Notes under the pieces: generated by a model
What the model was told of the DNA's origin: nothing
What the model saw: only the letters and a program-made list of their open reading frames with translations
The model's database searches: none
DNA from: Gymnothorax reevesii
Lineage: Eukaryota > Chordata > Actinopteri > Anguilliformes > Muraenidae
Direction of reading: 5' to 3'
DNA length: 64,000 nucleotides
Assembly (NCBI GenBank): GCA_029721435.1
Contig: CM056578.1
Location: 18,449,911-18,513,910 of the forward strand
Part shown: in pieces, positions 22,206-33,092 of the stretch
Layout of the letters: the number at the start of each line of letters is the position of its first letter
Numbering within the stretch: the first letter of the stretch is position 1
Translations under genes and position numbers: made by a program

Positions 22206-23810
22206 TGACCTCCACAAAGGAGGTTATCTGATGGGTCACATCTGTTTGTTTGTTTGTTTGTTAGATAACAAAATTACACATAAATTATAGGACAAATTTG
22301 CATGAGAATTTTATCAGAGCTAGATCTTGGCCCGACTTCGAGGTGATTAGATTTTGGGAGTGATGCAGGTGTGGACCTGGATGCAGATTTTCTTCAGTTA
22401 CGCAGTGCTATAAAGTCAGCGCCAGTGCATTCTATGCCGTGCTGGCACAGTCATGTTATCATCTAAAGCAAGTACTGATGTGATATCATACCATTAACAA
22501 TCAGTTTTAGCACTAAAAACACTATTAACTTAATGTGAAGTGACTTTAATATAAGAAAATGTGGGTTAGCGAGTCAGTCTTGAGAACCAAACTAAACAGA
22601 TTTTTAATCCAACAATTCAACATCATCGAGACCAAGACTTTAAAAACTTTTGGCGAGTTTGATTGAAACTCCACGCTGCGAATGGAGAGGAAGCGGAAAA
22701 TATGAAGGGCAATCCGCAACCATGACAACCATACTGGATTCTAAACCAACACGTTTAACTGAATAACACTTAGTCAGGGCTTAGAAGTGAGCCTTTATAG
22801 CAAGTCTGATCCAAATTTACCAAGTTCTAAAAAGTAGAAAATGTGTCAACCAATCAGAGGGTAAGGTAGCCACATTAGATTCTGCATCATACTGAAAACA
22901 GCAACACTTAGTGAGGGCCATGAGATCGACATTTGCTTCAAGTCTGATCAAAATCTGACCATTGAAACTGCTGAAGAAGTTGAATACGCGTCGCCCAATC
23001 ATTGGATTTTGAATCAAGCCACAACACGACAGTTAGTCAAGGCCCTAAGATGAGCACTTGAGCACTTGTACCATGTCTGATCATAAATGTGCCTTGTAGG
23101 GCTTGTGAAGCAGTTTAAAACGTGTCAGCCAATCAGAGACCAGGGTAGCCACATTGGCTACTGAATCAAGCTGAAAATAACAACATTTGGTGAGGGCCAT
23201 GAAATGTGCACAACAAGTCTGGTCCAAATCTGACCTATGAAACTGGAGAAGTCAAAAATGTATCAGCCAATCAGAGACTAGGGCAGCCATATTGGCTATC
23301 AAATCGAGCTTAAAAATAAAAACACTTGGTAAGGACCATGAGTCAAATAAATACACCATGTCTGATCCAAATCTGACCAGCGAAACTTGACAAGAAGTCG
23401 AAAATGTTTCAAGCAATCAAAGGCGAGGGCGGCCATATCGAATTCCGAATCAAGCCAAAAAAAATGACAGCACTTGGTCAGTGCCATCAGGCAAACATGT
23501 ACGCCATGTCTGATCCAAATTTGACCAGTGGAGTTGGAGAAGAAGTCAAAAATGTGTCAGCCAATCAGAGACCAGTGCGGCCATATTGGATTCCAAATCG
23601 AGCGAAAAAATAAGAACACTTGGTCAGGGCCAAGAGAGGAACACTTGAACTGAGTCTGATCCAAATCTGTAGGGTATAACTTGAGAATAAGTCGTTTATT
23701 CAAGCAAAACATAACAGACGGTTGGACAGACGGCGGATGACAAACGCTGCACGATAGCAATAGCTCACGGGATCCTTTGGTACAGATGAACAAACAAATA
23801 TGAAAACTCT
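22206..23810. mobile_element. Composite repeat with about seven internal units of about 140 bp
   Basis: The left edge gacctccacaaaggaggtta and catctgtttgtttgtttg is partly mirrored at the right by acagatgaacaaacaaat (23784-23801). Between 22715 and 23690 an approximately 140-bp unit repeats about seven times. Each unit holds agccaatcagag, gccatattgg, cacttggtcagggcc, tgtctgatccaaatctgacc and gaagaagtc. Copies are 122-156 bp apart and diverged. The right part (agacggttggacagacggcg, tagcaatagctcacgggat) resembles text that ends common fish repeats. Confidence 0.72.
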
Positions 23811-24333
23811 TCTGCGGAGGTGTTGGCTAATGGGGGATTGTCCAGCCTAGGTAGAGGTTTGCAATATCTGATTGCTATTCTTTGTATAGAGGCGGAGGTA
23901 CCGCTGTTATTTGATTTTAACTTCTTAACATGAGTGCACGCAGCTGTAATCACATCGTCTAGCCATGAATTTTAATGCCTGGAATAATTATTTGAGTATC
24001 ATAGCCTCTAATAAAGTACAATGATTAAATGAACGATTATTATATGAGAAAAACTGTGCTGACATTGTGCTCAACAAATTACTGCATTCCAAACCAAATA
24101 CAAAGGAGGCATATAAACATCATGAACCTTAATTTAACCTTAAAACTGTATAAAAATGATAGTAATTCTTCCAATGGTGATGTAAAAATACCCTTAAATT
24201 AAAGGTGACAACCTGCATCTCATATGTGCTGTATAATTCAAAACCCAGTGCGTCGGAAGATGGACGCAATATGACAAAGATTTATCGCATAGTTGAAACG
24301 GTAACAGACTCCACAGGCTGCATCCCCCGATCC
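23811..24333. other. AT-rich intronic sequence
   Basis: No recognised feature. Confidence 0.4.
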
Positions 24334-24362
24334 CCCCCCCCCACACACACACACACACACTC
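24330..24362 (+). repeat. C run plus (CA)n
   Basis: About ten C followed by nine or ten CA units. Confidence 0.93.
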
Positions 24363-26519
24363 TAATATCTACAATTACGACACTAAAAATAAGAGCTGGA
24401 AACATAAACTTCCTGTATGAATTACATCTCTTCCTCCTCTAAAGGAGCACATCAAAAGGGCGATGGAGTTGTTTGCATTTGTTTTGACCTTGTTAATTGG
24501 AGTCCCGAGGTCTAATCACTGGAGCCGCAGCGCGACAGCGGGATCCGTATCGACAGGACGGAGGACGGGAAGGCAGAATCCTCCTCCCACGGCTCGTAAC
24601 GGCGGCGAAAATCAATTTTATCGCCGTAAATTCTGCTCATCGGCCGATCCATCACAAATGCCGCCAAGCTGTCCCAGTGCACACGCAGAAACCACTTTGA
24701 ACACGGCTGCTTCCGATTAAAACGCCGCAATAGGTGATTATCGTTCCGGACTCAAACAAGCGGAGTCACAGGAGAATTAATTTCAGAGCGGGAGACTGGC
24801 GGCATGATGGATTAAAAGGTGCTGTCAATACTGGTGATTATGTCCACTGTTTCAAATCTGGTTCCCATAATCACCGGAACAGTTATTTTTTGGAAAACAT
24901 TCAAGATGCTAAAATAGAAAATTGAACCTTATTGACTCCGTTAAAATGGCCTGATGACTGGCAGGTCTAATTTCAATCAGTGTCCAAGACTGAAATGTAC
25001 CGCAGCAAGAACACGGCACCACCATGAAGGAGTTATTATATAGGCTTTTTAATTTAAAAAAAAAAACCTTCCAGTGCATTCTGCAGTTAATTATGATAGA
25101 CACAGCTGCAAAACATTACTCTTCTATTCTTTTTTTTACTAGTCAAGGCATCTGCCGGTCACTGTAATTATTGAATAACAGGAATGTTGAAAACACTTCA
25201 TAATACTTCCACTTAATAAACAGGAAGAACTCACAAGGACAACTAAAATGGTGGACAGGCTAATAATGCTCATCAAGTAGCAAGAGGAATGAATGACTGA
25301 AACCAAAATGGAATTATGGTTATTGAATTTAACTGAAAACAACTGAGGGGAAGACCGACCGACTGATGGAGAATTCTGACTGACTCAAATTTGAGTGGGA
25401 AAGAAATGCCAAAGTGAGGTTTGGGTGCATGAATGTGCTTGTACGACGAAAAACACAAACACGTATGCCCGTTACATAACGCTCAAAATGTCACGCAGTA
25501 CATCACGCCACGACACGGCTGTCCACAGCCTTTAGTGTGATGAAAGGCTCAATGCAAACAAAACCCAAACCGAACCAAAGACCCAAACCAATGAAGTTAG
25601 CCCAGCTTTGAATATGTAAACACAGAGTAAAATCCAGAACACCTAACCGTAATGGCTTTACGATCCCATTCTTCCATTTTCCCCTTTTGTGAAATAAAAC
25701 ATGAAAAGAAAGGCCTCTTTCTCTCCTTGCCGCTCTTATCCTTAATTCAATTTAATGGTGCTTTATTGGAAGAGCTTCATGGCTGCCATGCTTTAACACG
25801 TCAGACAAACTGAATTGACAGACAAAGCGTTTCACTTTGTGTTCCTCCTCATTTTATAGCCACTTCTTATTCCACTTCATTTCTTTTCAAATGTTTTGTT
25901 GAATAAAACTAACAAGGGTGAAAGCAATGCTCTAAAACAACCTTTGAACGCTAAGAGACACTTCCCGTGAACTGAAATATCATTTTAAAATAATGTCTCT
26001 CAAGCTGAAGAAGGGATTCTGCCCCCTCAAGACCATTGCAATGCTTTCAATGCTTCAAGGAGCCTTTAAAAACACTCAGAACTAACTGGGATTTCATAAT
26101 AAAATCTGCTTACCGCAAATCAAATTATTTCCAACTTCAACTTCTCCCATTTCCCTACTAATTTTCTCCAATCTATGAGCCTGTGCTGCTCTTGAATTTG
26201 TACAGAGCTGAGCACTATTATAGTAGCACGCTCATATAAATGTTAATAAAAATATAGCTGAATAATAATTATGACACTGCGAATAGCTTGGCTCTCTAAA
26301 GATCTAGACGTCTCACAATCACATTGGTATGGCAGTCTTTGTATCAATAAAACTAAATGCATAGCTCTCTGTAATGATGAAAGTTTAAATGAGGATTGAG
26401 ATTTGGTGATACATCTGCAGATTTATTTTTGTCCACTGCAGGGGACATACTGCACGAAAATCTCTGGTCTCTAGAACCATGGTCTGCAAACCAGCAACCA
26501 GCAACCCATGAGCCATTTA
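24363..26519. other. Long intronic stretch, non-repetitive
   Basis: No exon or mobile element was recognised. The block 24450-24920 is unusually free of simple repeats and has CpG-containing text beside AATTA-type motifs. It is a candidate conserved non-coding element only. Confidence 0.35.
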
Positions 26520-26825
26520 ATGACTAGAGATTGTTTTTAAGGCAAAAAAAAAACACATGTCTCTCCCCACCCCAGTACAGCTGCCCCTCACTGATGTTCA
26601 CACAGACATCATTTATATTAATAACCTCAAAATAGCAAAGGCCTCATCTGCACAACCTGATGGAAATGTGTGCACAGTTTCATGAAAGTACATCAAATGG
26701 TTTCTGAGTTATGGTCCAGAAATGGTGGGAATGCCGACGCAGAGCCGCACATGGACGTGCAAACACACAGGAAACCGAACAAAAACAATACGGCCCCCCT
26801 CCTTACAGGGGGGAAACATAAGAAT
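26520..26825 (+). mobile_element. Dispersed fish repeat, copy 1
   Basis: The text includes ataacctcaaaatagcaaag, aatgtgtgcacagtttcatg, aaatggtttctgagttatgg and a terminal run tacaggggggaaacata. The same order reappears at 27358-27652. It resembles the fish repeat that ends GGGGgcataataata. The class is not assigned. Confidence 0.75.
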
Positions 26826-27330
26826 AATCAATATTTTTGGAAACATTTTCATGAGCATTTTTGCCAACCAAAATGCTTGTATATTGTGAAAAAACATCTC
26901 TGCTGGACTTACAGGGAATGCGACCACTATGAATTCATTAGGAATTTGGGCCATTTCAAAATCTGAATTCTAAAGTTGGCGTTCATTACAAAAACAGTTC
27001 TAATAACTTCAGCTTATTATTTCCGGCAATTGGTTGCTTAGGCAGACTGTTATCCGCACAGGACAGTAGGATGCTCTCATTTTGTGACTCTAAATCCCTT
27101 GTTTAAAAGAGGCAAGTATCAAAGCAGTAGCAGTAGAAGTCTCATTAAAACATTCATTACAGCTTTGCTCGCGCTTTTCTGGCATTTCAGCAAACTTCTG
27201 ACCTCATTTTAAACTGTTTGATTTGATTGTGGCCAGTATTGAAAACAAGGTCTTCTTCCATATTTAATTCTTCAGCAGAGAACTCTAGTGTGTTGGACAC
27301 ATTACTTCAGACACAGGCTGCTACTACTAC
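26826..27330. other. AT-rich intronic sequence between the two repeat copies
   Basis: No recognised feature. Confidence 0.4.
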
Positions 27331-27361
27331 TCAAGATAATAATAATAATAATAATAATAAC
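27331..27361 (+). repeat. (AAT)n microsatellite
   Basis: About eight units of AAT. Confidence 0.93.
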
Positions 27362-27652
27362 TAGAGAGTGTTTTCAAGGCAAAAAAAAAAAGAAACAACT
27401 TTCTTCCCTCACCCCAACCCACCCGCCCCTCATTGACGTTCTCAGACATTTAGGAAGAAACTAGAAAACAATAACCTCAAAATAGTTAAAGGTACATCGC
27501 GCGACATGATGCAAATGTGCGCACATTTTCACGGAAGTATATCAAACGGTTTCTGAGGTTACGGTCTGGGTGGGAACATCTACACAAGACGCGCACGCAC
27601 CCGGGAAATCAGACAAAAACAACATGTTCTCCCTCCCTCCCGGGGGGAGACA
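27358..27652 (+). mobile_element. Dispersed fish repeat, copy 2
   Basis: Collinear with 26520-26825: actagagagtgttttcaagg, an A run, ataacctcaaaatag, aatgtgcgcacattttcacg, caaacggtttctgaggttac and cggggggagacataataata. The two copies differ at many sites, so they are separate old insertions or an old duplication. Confidence 0.75.
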
Positions 27653-27690
27653 TAATAATAATAATAATAATAGAAATAATAATACTGTAT
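27653..27690 (+). repeat. (AAT)n microsatellite at the repeat tail
   Basis: AAT units continue directly from the terminal cataataata of the dispersed repeat. Confidence 0.9.
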
Positions 27691-27704
27691 CACTGTACCT
27701 CTAC

Positions 27705-27828
27705 TTAAGCCGCTTTCACACTGGACGCGAAACAAATTTTTTGCACGACAGATTACGTTCAAAGTCAATGCAAAGACGCGAATACACGCGAAACAATTTG
27801 TTTCGTGTCCGGTGTGGAAGCAGCTCAA
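27705..27828. mobile_element. 124-bp palindromic MITE
   Basis: The left arm ttaagccgctttcacactgg, continuing with acgcgaaacaaat, pairs with the right arm atttgtttcgtgtccggtgt followed by ggaagcagctcaa. The arms are about 34 bp with a few mismatches, around a short centre. It has no coding capacity. The superfamily is uncertain; short palindromic elements of this form are often hAT- or PIF-related. Confidence 0.8.
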
Positions 27829-27859
27829 AACTACTAATACTTCTATTAATGACGGTGGT

Positions 27860-27864
27860 AATAA

Positions 27865-27895
<31 letters not shown>

Positions 27896-27905
27896 AATAA
27901 TTTTC
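27860..27905 (+). repeat. (AAT)n microsatellite
   Basis: Two blocks of AAT/AATA units. Confidence 0.92.
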
Positions 27906-28978
27906 TGAATAATAATTATTTTATTAATAAGTATCATTATTTAAAAATGCAGGGGAAAAGGTGGGGTAATTTGCCTCAAAGAATTTTAAAAGAGGTAAAA
28001 CAATTTCCCATGTCAAGCACATAGAAACACAAAACAAGCCAATATTTTCCTCTAAGCAGAATAAAAACATTGCCAAAAAAGACTATACACTTGTTAAGAC
28101 ATTTTTTGCAGCCGAAATTCAACAATCAATAACTAGGGCAGCGCATAAAAAATAAAACATTGATTGCTTCCCTCTGCCATGTTTATTTCCTATTAGAGAA
28201 CACTCCCACTTATTGAGAAGAGTATAAGCTGCTTTATGTCTTTTTATTCCATCCTGAAAAAAAGTAAGTGATACTGTGGAATGTCTCCAACTATGCTTTG
28301 ATGTCAAGAGCCAAGAAAGATTAGGAGCAAATAAATAAATAAATAAAAGCGACTGAAAATATTGCTAAACCGCACATCGCGTTCAAAAACACACCCACAC
28401 ATGAGCACGCACTCTCCCTTTCGCCTTCTCTCGCTCAATCTCTCCCTCACCCTCGAGCGCACACCTTCTCTCTCAAACACACACACACACACACTCACAC
28501 TCTTTCTCGTACACACATGCAATCACACATGCTGTTATGCGGATGCGCTAACGCGTGGACGGAGCGGCTCGAACATCAGGGCGCGTAATCTCCCGTGCTG
28601 CTTTGCACAGGGACGCTGCGAGCGAACAAAAGCAGTGTGGCAGAGGGGGCTTCTGGGAACTCTGGAGGAATCTGTGCGCCACAATGGGACTGGGGAGGAT
28701 GGAATTAACCCCCTGCTGAAACCCCCTGACCATCTATACACCGGCCCCTGCGGAGCGCCAGGCCAGATCAGGCCAGAGTGTAATGTGCTTTGACGACCTC
28801 ACCCACTTTTTCAGCTTCAGGGGTCAGGGGTTCCTCTGGTTAGCTTTGGAGAAGTGAGGGACCTGGGGGATGAAATGAGGGGGGGGAGGCCCTCTCACAT
28901 TTCCCATCATGCACCAGGGCTCGGGATCTGAGTGTATGAATCTGAGTATGAAATGAACCTGACAGCTGTGGTGGAGAA
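27906..28978. other. Intronic sequence with minor simple repeats
   Basis: AAAT units at 28331-28347 and a CA run at 28477-28500. Region 28530-28800 is GC-richer, without recognised exons. Confidence 0.4.
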
Positions 28979-28999
28979 GGGGGGGGGGGGGGGGGGGGG
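28979..28999 (+). repeat. G homopolymer, 21 bases
   Basis: Uninterrupted G run followed by t. It is a quadruplex-capable tract. Confidence 0.95.
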
Positions 29000-29447
29000 T
29001 ACACTCATACTGGTGTCTCTGAAAAAGAAATCAAAACCCAGCAGAGTAAAACAAACAAAAATCTGCCTCCCTTTTTTTTTTTTGTGGGGGGGGGGTGCAT
29101 CCCGTGGATGTAAGTACAGCATATGGGGGTTAATACTGGAGGGTGGGATATTATTTGGGGCTCTCTCTCTCTGTGGACACCCTTAGGTAAAAGTCCCAGT
29201 AATGCACAGATTACTCCTCTGATGCTCCGCTAGGCCTGAGATAATGACGGGAGCACAGAGTCCCGCCGCACAGTCCCCTGTGATACAGCGCTCTCCCCCA
29301 CAGGGACACAGGCGGAGGGCGGAGGAGGAAGCCCTTAATGACAGCAGGGCGGACGAGACGGACAGGCCGCTTGTTACAGGGGAAACGGTGTGTAAACAAC
29401 GAGAGTGAGCCAGGACTAATTATGCTGAACGGAGACACGGAGGGATG
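29000..29447. other. Intronic sequence between G run and GA tract
   Basis: T/G homopolymer stretch near 29071-29094. Region 29200-29440 is GC-richer but shows no supported exon. Confidence 0.4.
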
Positions 29448-29589
29448 GGGAGAGAGAGAGAGCGAGAGAGAGAGAGAGAGGGAGAGAGAGAGAGAGAGAG
29501 GGCGAGAGAGAGAGAGAGAGGGAGGGAGAGAGAGAGAGAGAGAGAGGACGAGAGCGAGAGAGACAGAGAGAGGGCGAGAGAGAGAGAGA

Positions 29590-29627
<38 letters not shown>

Positions 29628-29700
29628 AAGATAGAAGGAGGGTGAGAGAGAGAGAGAGAGAGGGAGAAAGATAGAAGGAGGGAGAGAGAGAGAGAGGTAG
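29448..29700 (+). repeat. (GA)n/(GGGA)n polypurine tract
   Basis: About 250 bp of G and A, with an internally duplicated block gggagaaagatagaaggagg (29621 and 29661). Confidence 0.96.
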
Positions 29701-30186
29701 ACAGAGGGTGTACAAGACACATAGTTGGGTCCAGACACAGTGGCACCCGAGATTAAAATGAAAAAAAATGTTGCATATAAAAACAACAAGGTTAATAATC
29801 CATGTGTTACGTTTAAACATACCGGAAAACTATATTTCTGTTTCAATACACCTATTCTCACCTTTCAATACCTTTCATCAGGTTTTTTTTGTTCTATTAC
29901 CATCGGAGCGAACATTCTAGGCACCCCTGCAAAGTATGCTAAATATAACTGGAAAGTGCAAAGGAGTCAAGTTAAGTTGTAATAAAATTTCACGTAGATT
30001 AATCTCAGTCTGAGGGAATTATATTAAGTAATAACATCACTTCCTGTTTCACTTAGGTTTAAAAATGAGGCAACTGGCACACAGGATCCTTTCACATCCA
30101 TCATCATTTCCTTCATGAACGCAAAACTTTGATACACAAGACTAACACTTTAAAATGAAATAAAGGAATTGAACAAAAAGATTTGC
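29701..30186. other. AT-rich intronic sequence
   Basis: No recognised feature. Confidence 0.4.
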
Positions 30187-30188
30187 CC

Positions 30189-30225
<37 letters not shown>

Positions 30226-30226
30226 G
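30187..30226 (+). repeat. (TA)n(CA)n compound microsatellite
   Basis: About ten TA units followed by about nine CA units. Confidence 0.94.
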
Positions 30227-30499
30227 TAATGCACATATGCTCACAGAAAACAAGAGGTTTAAAGTCTAGAAAATGCAAAACCATTAAAAGCGGCAAAAAA
30301 AAAAAAAAATAACAATAAAAAATCTCTTAAGAAAATGATTCTGATATTTATACAAAAAAAGCAAATAAAAATAGAAGTGGGTGGTATTTCAGGTCGGTTA
30401 CTACCTGCTTCATGGAAATAACGAAAAGGCAGAAGACGTGAGCTTATTAATATTCTGTCCGTATGAGCAACTGACTGAGGGTGAGAGGTGAGGAACCGC

Positions 30500-30665
30500 A
30501 GAGGGGAGAGAGAGAGAGTATGAGAGAGAGGAAAAGAAATTGAATGAGAGAGAGAGGGAAAGAGAGAGGGAGAGGGAGGCAGGAGGAAGAGAGAGATAAG
30601 GATAGATAGATGTTGAGGTACGGAGAGAGGGAGAGACACAGAAGGAGGTGGAGAAGCAGAGGGCG
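30500..30665 (+). repeat. GA-rich polypurine tract
   Basis: Degenerate GAGAGA, GGAAAG and GGAGG blocks, purine-rich on the plus strand. Confidence 0.9.
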
Positions 30666-31189
30666 ACAGTGAGGGCCCAGCGTTTTCCTCCCTCTGAAAC
30701 AGACCCTCATAACAAGCAACGTATTTCACTCTTAAATAAAGAAGTTAAGCTCGGCGCGGCGCAGCCTGTGATTAAAACACTGATTTGAGAAAAGAGAAAA
30801 ATAAATAAATAAGATATGAAGGCAGAGACTGCGGAGCGGGTGGAAACGCACACCTTTCCATCTCTCGTCTCCTGCGAACAGGAGATGTTTCATCACTCTT
30901 AATCAGGCCATAGAGCAGCAAGATTAGACGGCAGGCGAGCGTGCTACATTCCTCTCTGTTGTCTCTGAAATAAACGAGAGTAAAAGAAGGCAGCGACTGG
31001 CGGAACTCGTGAGGGGCTGTGCTGCTCCTCCGCAACCAGCAGAAGATGTTTTTTGTTTCTTTTCCTCTGTTGCTAATCAAAGCGAGGGAGCCGTTACGCT
31101 TCTCCTACGTTTATGTTCCTCTGTCAGCTGGAAAGGCGCCACGAGCTCCCATTTTGCGTGCGATTAATGAACGTGAAGCAGGTTTGAGA
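30666..31189. other. Intronic sequence without recognised features
   Basis: Moderate GC and non-repetitive. Confidence 0.4.
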
Positions 31190-31495
31190 ACATACACACA
31201 CGCGCGCGCACACACACAGAAACACGCACGCATACAGACACACATTTACACACACACACACACACACACACAGACACACAATCACCCCTGTGGGCATACA
31301 TGTACATACATATACACAGACACATTACCACATAGGTGCGCGTGCTCACCTATACACACAAACACGCATACACACAAACGCACACACCACACACGCGCGC
31401 TCACACACACACACAGAAACACGCACGCATACAGACAAACATTTACATACACACACACACATTACCACATGGGTGCGCATGCTCACACACACACA

Positions 31496-31542
<47 letters not shown>

Positions 31543-31603
31543 ACCCCTGGGGGCATAGATGTACATACATATACACAGACACATTACCACATAGGTGCGC
31601 ATG

Positions 31604-31640
<37 letters not shown>

Positions 31641-31765
31641 ACCCCTGTGGGCATACATGTACACACATATACACAGACACATTACCACATAGGTGCGCAT
31701 GCTCACGCGCATACACACACGCGCACACACACACGCACACACCACACACACACGCACAGCAAACA
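31190..31765 (+). repeat. CA-rich VNTR with a conserved core in three full copies
   Basis: A core of about 75 bp beginning caatcacccctgtgggcata and ending cattaccacataggtgcgc occurs at about 31279, 31539 and 31637, with a partial copy near 31461. The cores are embedded in CA runs. A second block, gaaacacgcacgcatacaga, repeats at 31218 and 31423. The Thr-His-rich ORFs across it are artefacts. Confidence 0.93.
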
Positions 31766-32759
31766 GCACAAGCTTGTGTATTTTTGCCTCTCTCACGGCA
31801 TCAGAGCTCCAATCACAGTCGACACAAAGCACAGGACAGTAAGACGGTCGAGAAGGGAAAACGAAAAGCTAATTTTTTGACTAAAACTCTTCTCCGCGTG
31901 GAGGCCCAAAGTAGACGAAAGCAGGACAAATAACCAGGAGCCACTATCGCAAGAGAGAGAGAGAGAGGGAGGGAGAGAGAGAGAATGAGAGAGAACGAGA
32001 GGGGCGAAAAAACAAATATTAATTTATGCCCATTTTACATTCACTTTCAAATCCCTTTGTCCCCCCGCTAACTTATTAGCAAAAGAAAACACATTCCTGG
32101 GCTTCTGAGGCGAGGGCTACATAAAAACGCACTTAAACAAAAACTAAAAAGATGATTTTAGAAAAGAAAAGTGGCCAGTGCGTCTACAGGCAATAAGGCA
32201 GGATTCCGGACCCGCTCAAGCGAAAACTCCGGCGCTTCAGATCTCCTGTATTCTCTCTCTTTTTTCGTTTCCGCTTTCGCTCGCCGCGCAGCGATGTCGA
32301 AATTACTGCGGCTCGGCTGCGCGGGGGTACAAGGGGAGTGACAGGAATTAAAATAAATTGCCCGGTTCAAGCGGCCAGAACCTTGGGAGACAATACAAGT
32401 AAAAGCATAAATGTCAATTTGGGGATGATAAAAGATCCAATCAGAGGACAGTCAGTGAAGCCTCGAGACAACGCTAGGTAATGGAAATTGCGATTTTAAG
32501 CGAGACTCAGGCTGCTCCGGAAAAAATAAATAAATAAACAAAATAACATAATTAGAAGGCAGCCATTGAGACCGTCTTCATTGAGAATAACAGGTTTGGT
32601 GGGAGAAAACAGCACCACCGGAGACCCACACAAACAGCCGGAGAGATGCTAATAGGATGGAAATTATGGGGAGGGCAGGTATGATTGAACTGCTTTTCAG
32701 CAATATTCTCATTCCTCTGTAAATATCTTCTGTAGGAATCCATCTGGGAGAATATTCAT
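31766..32759. other. Intronic sequence with a short GA tract
   Basis: A GA tract lies at 31951-32002. Region 32150-32420 has CpG-rich text but no supported exon. Confidence 0.4.
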
Positions 32760-33092
32760 CCACAGCCACAGACAGGCAGACAAACAGGGATGCAAACATG
32801 CGCACAGACACATACACGCACGCACAGGCACACACGCACGCATACATGCAGACCTACACACACACACACACACACACAAGTATGCCCACTCACGCATACA
32901 CTTACACACCGACACATACATCTGTGCACGGAAACATACACACACTGAAATAAACACACGCACACAAAAATGCACACCAATGCAGACGTTCACGCACGCA
33001 CACAAAAACACTCTCACAGACACACACACACACACGCGCAGACAGGCAAGTGAGCGCTATCATGCACTTACACACACACACACACACAAAAT
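32760..33092 (+). repeat. CA-rich degenerate microsatellite
   Basis: CA runs (32858-32878, 33020-33034, 33071-33088) are joined by CACG and CATA units. Confidence 0.92.

Noticed and set aside
29211..29861. 216-codon minus ORF
   Set aside because: Serine-leucine strings from GA-repeat complement; same artefact.
31019..31880. 179- and 196-codon Thr-His ORFs
   Set aside because: CA-rich VNTR translation.
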